Part shown: one piece after another, positions 28,462 to 37,245 of the stretch
How the letters are laid out: each line of letters begins with the position of its first letter
How positions within the stretch are numbered: position 1 is the first letter of the stretch
Source of the DNA: UBA5109 sp963975155
GTDB taxonomy: Bacteria; Pseudomonadota; Gammaproteobacteria; Pseudomonadales; Pseudohongiellaceae
Length of the DNA: 64,000 nucleotides
Direction: 5' to 3'
Assembly: GCA_963975155.1 (NCBI GenBank)
Contig: CAXBFG010000002.1
Span: 310,001 to 374,000, forward strand
Translations under genes and position numbers: made by a program
Notes under the pieces: model-generated
The model's database searches: none
Told to the model about the DNA's origin: nothing
Seen by the model: only the letters and a program-made list of their open reading frames with translations

Positions 28462-30024
28462 GTGTCTCAGCAAAACGCAGCTTCTTTCAGTTCTTTTCTT
28501 GCACCTAAATACTGGCCTACCTGGCTAGGCATCAGCTTGATAACGCTTATCTCATTTCTCCCTTTCCGGCTTCGTCTTTACTGCGGCTCTTTACTGGGAA
28601 AATTTTTGTATCTGCTTGCCAGACAGCGGCGTTATATCACCGAAACCAATATAAAACTTTGCTTTCCTGAATTAAGCGATAGTGAACAAAGCAAACTTGT
28701 AAAGGATTGTTTTATAGAAAATGGCAGAGGCCTGATCGATACCACTGTTGGCTGGGTAAGAAACCCCAAACACTTTCAGCATATGTTAAATATCATCAAT
28801 CTTGATGCACTGACAAAGGCACTTTCCAAAGGTAAAGGCGTTGTCCTATTGGGGGCGCACTACACAACGCTGGATTTTTCTGCCAATCTTTTTTCGCTGC
28901 ATATCCCCTTCGCCGTTACCTATCGTCCACACAAGAATGCCCTGTTTGATGCCTTCATGTTGCGAGGCCGCTTAAAAAATACCAACGCCCTTTTTGATCG
29001 ATATGACATCCGGGGCACTATTCGGCATTTGAAAAAAAATAATATCATGTGGTATGCCCCGGATCAGGACTATGGTGAAAAGCATTCCGTATATGCTCCA
29101 TTCTTTGGAAACATGGCCGCAACAATAACTGCCGCGAGTCGTCTTGCCAGATTTAATAAATCACCGGTTCTGCTGGTTCGACACCATCGAGTAGCAGGTA
29201 AGCAGCCTTATGAAATTGAATTCATTCCCTTCCCGGAAAATTACCCCGGCAATGATGATCTTGCTGATGCCACCTTCATGAATCAGCAACTGGAAAAGGC
29301 TATACGCGTCCAACCGGCTCAGTACATGTGGACACACAAACGCTTCAAGACTCAGGCCGGGGGCAAAGCTGACAGTCCCTATATTGACCTGCCAAGCCCT
29401 GTTCAAAAGGTTGATCAAGCCCTCTTTGATAGCATGATCAAGGGTTCGAAAACAATCGACGAGCAACATGCCCGGAATCTGACTCGGCAGATTTTTAACG
29501 GCATGCTGTGCAGAGTTTTGCCACTAAGCAGTACCGGTTTTTTTGAAAAAGCGCCCATGTTTTTATTTGACCGAAACGCCAAATTACTACGCCTGCAGGG
29601 AATCGGGTCGATCACGATTGATCATATTTTTAAAATCAAAGGCGCCAGTTATACCGCAGCTACCTATTACGCTTTGCCTGGTGAAGCATTGGAAAAAATA
29701 CAGCCTGTGGATTTTCCTTTGCAAGAGCTGGCGCTTTTTATTGAGAAGGTGCACCGCAAAGGATTTTTCTTTCGGGATATAAAGCTGGCTAAAATCTATT
29801 ATTCCGAGGGGCACTTTTCGATTGCCAACCCTGAAGATATTGGCGTTTTTCCAACATCCATTTGTTATGCAGACCGCTTCTTAAACGTACAAAGTTTTAT
29901 GAATAAACTGGATCTTCAACATAACCAACGCCTGCAATTTATTGAATGCTATACCAGAGCTGCAAAGCTTCTGGAGGTGAAATCCTTTACTCATTTATTT
30001 TCAAAGTTGCTGGACTTACGTTGA
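28462..30024 (+). CDS. LpxL-type lipid A acyltransferase fused to a kinase-like C-terminal domain
   Basis: The first 300 residues are a lysophospholipid-acyltransferase-type lipid A late acyltransferase (LpxL/HtrB family): membrane anchor at 20-50, the catalytic HxxxxD as HYTTLD at 133-138, and PDQDYG near 200. Such enzymes add a secondary fatty acid to Kdo2-lipid A. Residues about 320-520 form an extra domain not found in LpxL. It contains EKVHRKGFFFRDIKLAKIYY near 428-447, laid out like the catalytic loop of WaaP/InaA-type LPS kinases, but the catalytic-loop histidine is replaced and the Asn position reads Ala, so kinase activity is doubtful. Start is a GTG without a clear ribosome-binding site. 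It is convergent with, and overlaps, the next glycosyltransferase gene. Confidence 0.72.
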   Translation: MSQQNAASFSSFLAPKYWPTWLGISLITLISFLPFRLRLYCGSLLGKFLYLLARQRRYITETNIKLCFPELSDSEQSKLVKDCFIENGRGLIDTTVGWVRNPKHFQHMLNIINLDALTKALSKGKGVVLLGAHYTTLDFSANLFSLHIPFAVTYRPHKNALFDAFMLRGRLKNTNALFDRYDIRGTIRHLKKNNIMWYAPDQDYGEKHSVYAPFFGNMAATITAASRLARFNKSPVLLVRHHRVAGKQPYEIEFIPFPENYPGNDDLADATFMNQQLEKAIRVQPAQYMWTHKRFKTQAGGKADSPYIDLPSPVQKVDQALFDSMIKGSKTIDEQHARNLTRQIFNGMLCRVLPLSSTGFFEKAPMFLFDRNAKLLRLQGIGSITIDHIFKIKGASYTAATYYALPGEALEKIQPVDFPLQELALFIEKVHRKGFFFRDIKLAKIYYSEGHFSIANPEDIGVFPTSICYADRFLNVQSFMNKLDLQHNQRLQFIECYTRAAKLLEVKSFTHLFSKLLDLR

Positions 30025-30794
30025 GCCCGTTTGTGCATGTCCCATAAATTTGCATACTTCATGTAATTATAAAATGCCACATTAACGCTGGTCAGCACGC
30101 CCCCAAAACCATCCAGAAAATGTCCCTTAATCAAATAGGTTCGAATGAAGCTTAAGGGGAATATCAGTAAGACAACAATAAAGTTTACCCGGTCACCCTT
30201 AACAAATTTATCCTGCGCTTTTAATTTAGCGTAAAACACTGATTTTTCTATTCGCTGTGAATAACTCAGGTTTTCATGATGCAGAATGGCCACGTCACTA
30301 TCTTTAATTGCTCCATCAATACTGATGCTTTCATGTACCTGCCTGCTTTCATAATGGCCATGCGCTTTCTTGAAGAAGCGTATCAGTTGTTCGTCCTTGC
30401 CAAAGCTTCGGGGCTTTCTGCCCCAACGGTATAGCAGCCTTTTACTTCGCAAGGCAATGTATTTATCTTCCGCGATAATTTGCTGTAACTCTGTTTTAAA
30501 TTCCTTATCGAGTGTTTCATCGGCATCAAGATTCAGCACCCAGTCACTACTACACAGAGACAAGGCATGAGCCTTTTGTTCGCTAAAGCCGGGCCACTCG
30601 TTATAGCTCACTTTGGTATTCGGATACGATTCGGCTAGTTCCATGGTCCGGTCAGCACTACCGCTATCCACAATAATAATTTCAGCGAAATCCTGCAGAT
30701 TATCCAAAAGCCTGACGATATTTTGCTCTTCATTCTTAGTGATGACATAAACACTAACCGGAAGTTTATCTTGTGCTGGCGAAGACTCAGACAT
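29991..30794 (-). CDS. Family 2 glycosyltransferase, WaaE/KdtX-like
   Basis: A 267-residue cytoplasmic-face GT-A glycosyltransferase. The nucleotide-binding start is VSVYVITKNEEQNIVRLL, with IIIVDSGSADRT and the metal-binding LNLDADETLD. The C-terminal portion (VNFIVVLLIFPLSFIRTYLI) has a membrane-associated helix, as in the WaaE-type beta-1,4-glucosyltransferases that modify inner-core heptose. Position in an LPS core block supports that role, but donor and acceptor are inferred. The stop overlaps the opposite LpxL-like gene by 34 bases. Confidence 0.8.
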   Translation of the reverse strand: MSESSPAQDKLPVSVYVITKNEEQNIVRLLDNLQDFAEIIIVDSGSADRTMELAESYPNTKVSYNEWPGFSEQKAHALSLCSSDWVLNLDADETLDKEFKTELQQIIAEDKYIALRSKRLLYRWGRKPRSFGKDEQLIRFFKKAHGHYESRQVHESISIDGAIKDSDVAILHHENLSYSQRIEKSVFYAKLKAQDKFVKGDRVNFIVVLLIFPLSFIRTYLIKGHFLDGFGGVLTSVNVAFYNYMKYANLWDMHKRAQRKSSNFENK

Positions 30795-30861
30795 TTATTA
30801 AACCTTTTATACGCTTGCGGGCATTATACATGGACTTGCTGATCTACTCAGGTAGAATTCC

Positions 30862-32001
30862 ATGAAGACCGCAAACTGGATTGTCGAAATTTTGAGTAAA
30901 CATTCTGCCAGCTATCCTGCTCGACCCATTCCAGGCAACTACCACCGAATAGTGCTGATTAACCCTACACGCTACCTGGGAAATTTATTAATTGCCGGTG
31001 GCCTGATTCAGGATTTTTATCAATATTGCCGTGCCAGGGATATCCGGTTTTTACTGGTCGTTGATGCTGCCTACCGGGAACTCCTGAAAGATTCATTGCC
31101 TGCAGAATGTCTGTTGTTCTATCCACGCAAGCTGATTAAGGAAGCAGGTTTCATCACTAAACTCTCAGCCTATCTGAGCTGCGTACGCAGCATCAGGCGT
31201 TTCTCTGCCGACCTCGCCTTTAACATTGAAGAAGACAGCGTTTCTCACCGTTTGACACAACTCTCCGGCGCTGGCTTCAAACTCGGCAGCAACCTTAAAA
31301 GAAACAAGCATGGCTATGATCATGTACTGGATATTAACTATCTGAACAGAGATGCCAAACATAAACATCGCTGGCATGGGTTTTCAGAAATATTCTCCAG
31401 GCTTGGCCTGCCTGAGACAAAACCTGCTTATTTAAAGCTTGCGCTTGACCATATCTCGCCTGAATTAAACACCAGATTAGGTAAGCTGGGATTAGATATT
31501 TCCAAACCCTTTATTATCATCCATGCCAGCGCTGCCAAAGATTATAAAAAATGGCCTACCCGCTATTTTGCCGAACTTATTTATTTACTCCATAACCAGG
31601 GTTATAACACGGCTCTTATTGGCGCCGGCAAAGCTGATCAGGAAGCAAATGCAGGCATTCTTCAGGCCTTGAAAAGCACCTACAAAGATATTGATGCAAT
31701 TGATTTATGCAACCAGCTTTCATTGTCAGAGCTGGCTGTTTTATTTACTCAGGCATCTGCCATGGTTGGCAATGACAGCGGTCCTTTCCACCTTGCCTCT
31801 GCATTGCAACTGCCTGGCTGTGTGATTTTTGGACCGACTGAAGTCGCCTTATGGAAACCTCTGTCGGATGTTTCCGTAGTGCTGAAGAGTAATGAGCAGT
31901 GTGCCGAGGAATGCACAAAAAGTGGCTGTATCTTTGAAAACCGCTGCCTGGTGGCTATTAAGCCGTCCATGGTGCTCGAAAAATTACTGCCCTTGTTATA
32001 A
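30862..32001 (+). CDS. Family 9 glycosyltransferase (heptosyltransferase-like)
   Basis: A 379-residue GT-B enzyme of the ADP-heptose transferase family. The N-terminal domain has VLINPTRYLGNLLIAGGLIQDF, and the donor-binding half has IIIHASAAKDYKKWPTRYFA, ALIGAGKADQEA, MVGNDSGPFHLASAL and IFGPTEVALWKPL. It is a diverged third heptosyltransferase-like gene next to waaC and waaF, perhaps adding an outer or third heptose. It is on the opposite strand to waaG, waaC and waaF. The C-terminal region has four cysteines (CAEECTKSGCIFENRC) that could bind metal or form a structural site. Confidence 0.75.
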   Translation: MKTANWIVEILSKHSASYPARPIPGNYHRIVLINPTRYLGNLLIAGGLIQDFYQYCRARDIRFLLVVDAAYRELLKDSLPAECLLFYPRKLIKEAGFITKLSAYLSCVRSIRRFSADLAFNIEEDSVSHRLTQLSGAGFKLGSNLKRNKHGYDHVLDINYLNRDAKHKHRWHGFSEIFSRLGLPETKPAYLKLALDHISPELNTRLGKLGLDISKPFIIIHASAAKDYKKWPTRYFAELIYLLHNQGYNTALIGAGKADQEANAGILQALKSTYKDIDAIDLCNQLSLSELAVLFTQASAMVGNDSGPFHLASALQLPGCVIFGPTEVALWKPLSDVSVVLKSNEQCAEECTKSGCIFENRCLVAIKPSMVLEKLLPLL

Positions 32002-32067
32002 TTTTCCAAACTTGTCCCAGGTGTATTTTCGATCTTTTCCCACGACTTATGCCCAGCTTTCAGAAAG

Positions 32068-33201
32068 TTATAGGCCGAGACTATAGGATGCCGCCGCTTC
32101 AGTTAATAAGTTAACCACTGTTTTCGGCATGGAATAAAAATCATGTTCCTGGCCGTAGCTAATTCCATTGGCCCTCCAAACAGCCTTCCTTTCACTTAAT
32201 AGCATACGCTCAAGCTGCATATTCAATGCTTCCTGTTGAAATGGCATGGGGCAAATTTTACCGGCATTGGCTCGTTCCACATGATAGGCATAACCACAAC
32301 TTGCCGTCGCCAAAACCGGCAGCCCTGCAACAATGGCTTCAAGTATTACCATCCCTGCGCTTTCCTTGATAGAAGGATGTATCAGCAAATCAGCAGCCTG
32401 CAAAAAATCAGGAATATCATTGCGTCCGCTTAATATTTTAAAACGCTTGCTGACCCCCAGACGCTCAGCCATCTTCAGATATATATCAGGTTTATCTTCC
32501 CCAATAACATAAAAATGTACTTTCTTTCTCAGGTTCTCCTTTAAGGCTGCATAAGCCATTAAAGAGCGATCAAGGCCTTTTGTCTTGAATGAAGAGCCAA
32601 TCTGCAGCAGCAGATATTCATCATCCGCAATGGATAACTGAAAGCGTAAATGCCTGCGTTTCACCGTCGCATCAGGGCCTGCCCTGCGGTCAGGTTTAAT
32701 ACCGGGAGGCAGGACGATCAGGCGCTCCTCATCGGTCTGATAATGGGTAATAAAATCCTGTCGCTGATCTGGCGTCAATAATAAACTGACAGCTTCTTCA
32801 TCCTTCCCGAATACTGCTTCCTCAAAATCCAGATATTGTTTGCTTCTGGCCGTTAAACGATAAAAAAATGATCTTTCGTTCCAGGCTTTTTCGGCAAAGC
32901 AATAATCTGCTGCGTAGTAATAATCCAGACCCGGCATTTTGTTAAAGCCCAGCACCAGATCAAATTTTTCCACCGTCTCACTCAGCATGGATTCAACAAA
33001 ATATTCGCGTTGCGCAGTCTTGGTGTAGCCTTGGCCTGGCAAAATAATAACTTCGGTATTTTCAGGTTTTTCTCCCTCCCATTGCATGCAAAATATGCTC
33101 ACTTCAACTTGCCTTGCCTGACAGACTTTTAAAATCTTCAGCATGTCCTGCTGCAGGCCACCGTAAGGAAAATATGAAAACAGCACAAAAGCAAATTTCA
33201 T
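32068..33201 (-). CDS. waaG: LPS core glucosyltransferase WaaG-like (GT4)
   Basis: WaaG adds the first hexose (usually glucose) to heptose II of the LPS core. The 377-residue GT4 protein begins FAFVLFSYFPYGGLQQDMLK and has the central LGFNKMPGLDYYYAADYCF motif that marks WaaG. The donor-binding half shows QIGSSFKTKGLDR, RFKILSGRNDIPDFL and HPSIKESAGMVILEAIVAGLPV with the EX7E pair. Its start overlaps the waaC stop by four bases (ATGA), so waaF-waaC-waaG form one operon. The sugar is inferred from the family. Confidence 0.88.
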   Translation of the reverse strand: MKFAFVLFSYFPYGGLQQDMLKILKVCQARQVEVSIFCMQWEGEKPENTEVIILPGQGYTKTAQREYFVESMLSETVEKFDLVLGFNKMPGLDYYYAADYCFAEKAWNERSFFYRLTARSKQYLDFEEAVFGKDEEAVSLLLTPDQRQDFITHYQTDEERLIVLPPGIKPDRRAGPDATVKRRHLRFQLSIADDEYLLLQIGSSFKTKGLDRSLMAYAALKENLRKKVHFYVIGEDKPDIYLKMAERLGVSKRFKILSGRNDIPDFLQAADLLIHPSIKESAGMVILEAIVAGLPVLATASCGYAYHVERANAGKICPMPFQQEALNMQLERMLLSERKAVWRANGISYGQEHDFYSMPKTVVNLLTEAAASYSLGL

Positions 33202-34274
33202 GAGCCACTCTCTCTTGTGCCTGTCATCAGGCTATCAAGACTGTGCCATACCGTGTCGGGATCGAGTGTGGAAAAACAGGGCGGCTGCACACTGAAAACC
33301 TGAGCCTGCTGATCTTCACTTAGATCTTCGCCACGATAATGGCAGGTTTTATTTAAACAGGGGCTACAGGAAAGAGTGGCGCTTAAATGCATTTGATTTT
33401 TGCCATAGGTGCCAGTCCGGATTGCGTCACTGGCACCATAAAGCGCAACCGTTGGGCAGCCAAGCGCAGCGGCCAGATGTGCCAGGCCGGTATCGACTGC
33501 TACTATCGCTTTTGCCTGTATCATTTGAGCGGCAATCTCCGTAAGTGTCAGCTTGTCCAGTACAGTGACTCCCGGCGCCGATGCGGCGATACGGGTAGCC
33601 CTCTGTTTTTCTAGAGCATTTCCCCACAACAAGTTAACGGGAATATCATTTGCATGTGCTTTCTTGCTTAACTGAATCCAGTATTCCTCCGGCCAAAGCT
33701 TGGTTTCCCAGGTCGTGCCGTGTAGAAACAGCAGCTTCGCTTCTGCCTGTTTGTGCTTTGCAGAAGCGAACTGATTAATATCGATACCGTAATCTGCAGA
33801 CTGGTTTTGTATGCTGTAGCCAAGAGCTTTCGCAAAGAGTTCCCTGCTGCGTTCAACAGCATGTTGTTGCCAGGATACAGCGTAACAATCATCATAATAC
33901 CGTGTCGCCATTTTTTCCCGGATGCTGTTTTTATCAAACCCGGCTATCCGGCCACCGGCAAGCGAACTGATCTTGCCGCTTTTAAATAAACCCTGAGCGT
34001 CAATTATCAAATCATACTGCGTGGCCTGCAATAATTTTTTAAAGGCTTTGTATTCCCTGTTAAAAAAAATGCCCAGTAGACTTTTACGCCAGCGGCGCAG
34101 TGCTACAGGTATAACTCTTTTAACTGCCGGATGCCAGCCTGGCACTTCGGTAAAGGCTTCTTCTGTAATCCAGTCAAATTCAATATTCGGAATTGCCTTT
34201 TTAGCGTCGCTGACAGCAGGCAGGGTGTGAATGATATCTCCCAGCGAAGAAACTTTAACGATCAGCACTCGCAT
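33198..34274 (-). CDS. waaC: LPS heptosyltransferase I
   Basis: WaaC (RfaC, GT9) adds the first L-glycero-D-manno-heptose to Kdo. The N-terminus MRVLIVKVSSLGDIIHTLPAV is diagnostic, followed by WITEEAFTEVPGWHPAVKRVIP. The donor half shows LFLHGTTWETKLWPEEYW and the conserved VDTGLAHLAAALGCPTVALYGASD. Length of 358 is slightly over E. coli (about 319). It is placed between waaF (two bases apart) and waaG (overlapping four bases). Confidence 0.94.
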   Translation of the reverse strand: MRVLIVKVSSLGDIIHTLPAVSDAKKAIPNIEFDWITEEAFTEVPGWHPAVKRVIPVALRRWRKSLLGIFFNREYKAFKKLLQATQYDLIIDAQGLFKSGKISSLAGGRIAGFDKNSIREKMATRYYDDCYAVSWQQHAVERSRELFAKALGYSIQNQSADYGIDINQFASAKHKQAEAKLLFLHGTTWETKLWPEEYWIQLSKKAHANDIPVNLLWGNALEKQRATRIAASAPGVTVLDKLTLTEIAAQMIQAKAIVAVDTGLAHLAAALGCPTVALYGASDAIRTGTYGKNQMHLSATLSCSPCLNKTCHYRGEDLSEDQQAQVFSVQPPCFSTLDPDTVWHSLDSLMTGTRESGS

Positions 34275-34276
34275 GT

Positions 34277-35329
34277 TCAGTTGCCTGACTCGGTCGGTTT
34301 CCGGCCCTGCAGTTCTGACTCAAGCAGGTTCATAGCTTCAATTACAGTTGCCGGTAACAGCTTTCGCAAGCAATCCAGATGACCCAATGGACATTCTCTT
34401 TTAAAGCAGGGGCTGCAAGCTAAATTCAGCGACAATATTTTTACCTTGTCTGTCAGCGGGGGAGTAAATTTTGGTGAAGTAGAGCCATATAATACTATCA
34501 ATGGCTTGTTCAAGGCAGCGGCAATATGCATCAAGCCTGAATCATTGCTGAGCACAATATCAGCCAGCGACATTAAATCAATTGCTTCACCAATACTGGT
34601 TAAACCTGCCAGGCTCCTGCAATACTTCTGCTGCTCTGGATTAATATTCTCGATAATACGTGTCGTTGTTTGTGCATCTTTGTTCGAACCCATCAACCAG
34701 ATTTGCTTGCCTTCACTAATTAGGACATCTGCTACCTTGGCAAAATGCTCCTCCGGCCATTGCTTGGCGACACCGAATTCCGCTCCCGGGCAAAAGACCA
34801 CTACGGGCCGGCGGGTATCCAGTGTAAATTTTTCCAGCAAGGCAGATACATCTGCCGAAACTTCAAGCAAGGGTACTGGCAAGGGCTCAGGCAACACGCT
34901 ATTTGCAGGAAAACCCAGTGCCGCAAATCTCTGCACCATTAAGGGATAGACCCGCTCATCCAGAATCCGGCAGTCATTCAGCAGCCAGGATCTGGCTTCA
35001 CCACGCCAGCCGGTACGAACCGGAATCTTTGCAAAAAACGGAATCAAAGCCGACTTGAAGGAATTAGGCAAAACAATTGCCTGCTGATAATCCTGCCTGC
35101 GTAACAGTCGAGCCAGCTGCAAACGCTTGCCAAGCGCCAGTTCGCCATGTCCGACAGGCATGCTGATAGCCTGATTGACTTCCGGCATACGCGCCAGCAA
35201 ATCACGTGTCCAGTCCAGGGCAAGCACGTCTATGGCCAGTTCAGAATGTTGTGAATGCAGACATCGGAACAGGGACTGGGCCATGACCATGTCCCCTATC
35301 CAGGAAGGGCCAATAACCAGCACCCTCAT
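34277..35329 (-). CDS. waaF: LPS heptosyltransferase II
   Basis: WaaF (RfaF, GT9) transfers the second heptose to the LPS inner core from ADP-heptose. The start MRVLVIGPSWIGDMVMAQSLF is diagnostic, with LPNSFKSALIPFFAKIPVRTGWRGE in the acceptor domain (given as positions about 107-131) and SNDSGLMHIAAALNKPLIVLYGST in the donor site. The length, 350, is normal. It is the first gene of the waaF-waaC-waaG operon. A 57-base gap separates it from the upstream ATPase gene. Confidence 0.94.
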   Translation of the reverse strand: MRVLVIGPSWIGDMVMAQSLFRCLHSQHSELAIDVLALDWTRDLLARMPEVNQAISMPVGHGELALGKRLQLARLLRRQDYQQAIVLPNSFKSALIPFFAKIPVRTGWRGEARSWLLNDCRILDERVYPLMVQRFAALGFPANSVLPEPLPVPLLEVSADVSALLEKFTLDTRRPVVVFCPGAEFGVAKQWPEEHFAKVADVLISEGKQIWLMGSNKDAQTTTRIIENINPEQQKYCRSLAGLTSIGEAIDLMSLADIVLSNDSGLMHIAAALNKPLIVLYGSTSPKFTPPLTDKVKILSLNLACSPCFKRECPLGHLDCLRKLLPATVIEAMNLLESELQGRKPTESGN

Positions 35330-35386
35330 TTATGCATCCCCAGAAAAGAGAATTGCTTCATTAATGAGCCTTAATTTTAATGAATC

Positions 35387-37165
35387 CTAGTTTGCCTCAG
35401 GTGTTACCCGGAAAACTTCGTTAATGGTAGTGAGACCTGCTGCCACCTTCAATGCACCACTGCGCCTCAGACTGGACATGCCTTCCTTATAGGCATGCTG
35501 TCTGAGTTTGGGCAGATCGCTTTTTTCTTCCGCATAGGCCTGTAACTCTTCAGTGAGCGGCATAACCTCATAGATACCTTCCCTGCCCTTGAAGCCCGTG
35601 TCACGACATTCACGGCAACCCACCGCTTCATAGACCTGTTCGGGAATCTCGCCCTGCCAGTCCGGGTCCAGATGTTTCCAGAGTGAGTTTTCCAGTGGCT
35701 CCGCTTTTTTACAGTTCGGACACAGCACCCGCACCAGCCTTTGCGCCATTACGCCAATCAGGGTGGCCTTGATCAGATAGGAAGGAACATCCAGTTCGAG
35801 CAAGCGGGTTATGGCAGATGGAGCATCATTTGTATGCAGGGTAGAAAAAACCAGATGGCCGGTGAGCGCAGCCTGTACTGCCATTTCTGCTGTTTCCAAA
35901 TCCCGAATCTCACCAATCATGATGATATCCGGATCCTGACGCAGCAAGGCCCTGACGCCATTTGCGAAAGTCATTTCAATATTTTCCTGCACCTGCATCT
36001 GGTTAAAACTGGACTCCACCATTTCAATCGGATCTTCAACCGTACAGACATTTACTTCCTTTGTGGCCAGTGATTTCAGGGTCGAATACAGGGTTGTTGT
36101 CTTGCCACTGCCGGTCGGGCCGGTGATCAAAATAATGCCATGCTTATGTTTCGTCATGGCGTGCCATCGCTCCAGATCAGTGTCACCTAAGCCAAGCTGC
36201 TGAAAGGATTTCAGTAATACATTAGGGTCAAAAATACGCAGTACCATCTTTTCGCCAAAAGCCGTCGGCAAGGTGGAAAGTCGCAGTTCCACTTCTTTGC
36301 CAAGGGGGCTCAGGGTTTTCAGTCGTCCATCCTGTGGGCGGCGCTTTTCCGCGACATTCATTCTGCCAAGTGCTTTCAAGCGACTGGTGACGGCACTGAG
36401 TACCTGCATGGGGATCTGATAAACCGTGTATAGCAAGCCATCAATACGAAACCTGACATTACCGATCTCACGGCGGGGTTCTATATGAATATCACTGGCA
36501 CGTTGTTCGAACGCATATTGCAATAGCCAGTCCACAATATTAACGACGTGCTTGTCATTGGCTTCCGGCTCCTTCGAGGAACCAAGCTCCATCATTTGCT
36601 CAAGGTTGCCGATACCCGGCCGGTTTTTATTGCCTTCCCCTCCGGATATCGCCAGGCCAATTGATGCCGATAAGCGATAGAGTTCGCCGGTCATTTTTTC
36701 CAGTTCGAGCGGATTGGCAACAACGCGTTTAATGGGTTTGCGCAAGACCTGATTCAGGTCTTCTTCCCAGCTTGTGATATATGGCTCTGCACTGGCAATG
36801 GTGACTTCATTGGCAGCAACTTTTACTGCCATAATCTTATGTCTCTGCGTGAAGGCATGTGACATAACCTCGGTCACTCTGGCCGCATCGATACTCAGAG
36901 GGTCTATATGATAATAATCCTGGCCTGACTGCTCAGCGAGGATTTGCGTCAGGGTTTCCAGGTCAAGCGTCTTACCGGGGTTTTTTTGATCATCTACGCT
37001 CTGGTTGGCTACAAATACCAGCACGTGTTGTTTGGCAGGTTTACGAACTTTCACCAGGGCCTGCAGCTGGGCTTTACTGATCCTTCCTGCTTCGTACAAA
37101 CCTTTCAGAAACTGAATCAGATCCAGGGAGCGATCCTGTTGCTTGCTTTGCCCTGCTACTTTCAT
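35387..37165 (-). CDS. PilB/GspE-type secretion ATPase, orphan
   Basis: A 592-residue hexameric assembly ATPase of the type II secretion / type IV pilus family. The N1/N2 region (1-180) is followed by SDIHIEPRREIGNVRFRIDG (226-243), Walker A GPTGSGKTT (349-357), the Asp box TVEDPIE, Walker B IIMIGEIRD (414-422) and the His box STLHTNDA. A tetracysteine zinc site is present (Cys482, Cys485, Cys517, Cys520). No pilin, platform protein or secretin gene is adjacent, so it may serve a pilus or secretion apparatus encoded elsewhere. A stand-alone copy beside LPS genes is known from other gammaproteobacteria. It appears to sit at the head of the LPS operon on this strand. Confidence 0.85.
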   Translation of the reverse strand: MKVAGQSKQQDRSLDLIQFLKGLYEAGRISKAQLQALVKVRKPAKQHVLVFVANQSVDDQKNPGKTLDLETLTQILAEQSGQDYYHIDPLSIDAARVTEVMSHAFTQRHKIMAVKVAANEVTIASAEPYITSWEEDLNQVLRKPIKRVVANPLELEKMTGELYRLSASIGLAISGGEGNKNRPGIGNLEQMMELGSSKEPEANDKHVVNIVDWLLQYAFEQRASDIHIEPRREIGNVRFRIDGLLYTVYQIPMQVLSAVTSRLKALGRMNVAEKRRPQDGRLKTLSPLGKEVELRLSTLPTAFGEKMVLRIFDPNVLLKSFQQLGLGDTDLERWHAMTKHKHGIILITGPTGSGKTTTLYSTLKSLATKEVNVCTVEDPIEMVESSFNQMQVQENIEMTFANGVRALLRQDPDIIMIGEIRDLETAEMAVQAALTGHLVFSTLHTNDAPSAITRLLELDVPSYLIKATLIGVMAQRLVRVLCPNCKKAEPLENSLWKHLDPDWQGEIPEQVYEAVGCRECRDTGFKGREGIYEVMPLTEELQAYAEEKSDLPKLRQHAYKEGMSSLRRSGALKVAAGLTTINEVFRVTPEAN

Positions 37166-37245
37166 GATTTACCTGCCTGTATTGAATACACAGGAGTGTA
37201 TACGCCCGAATTCGAATTACAAGGGCTAATAAACTGAAATGAAAA

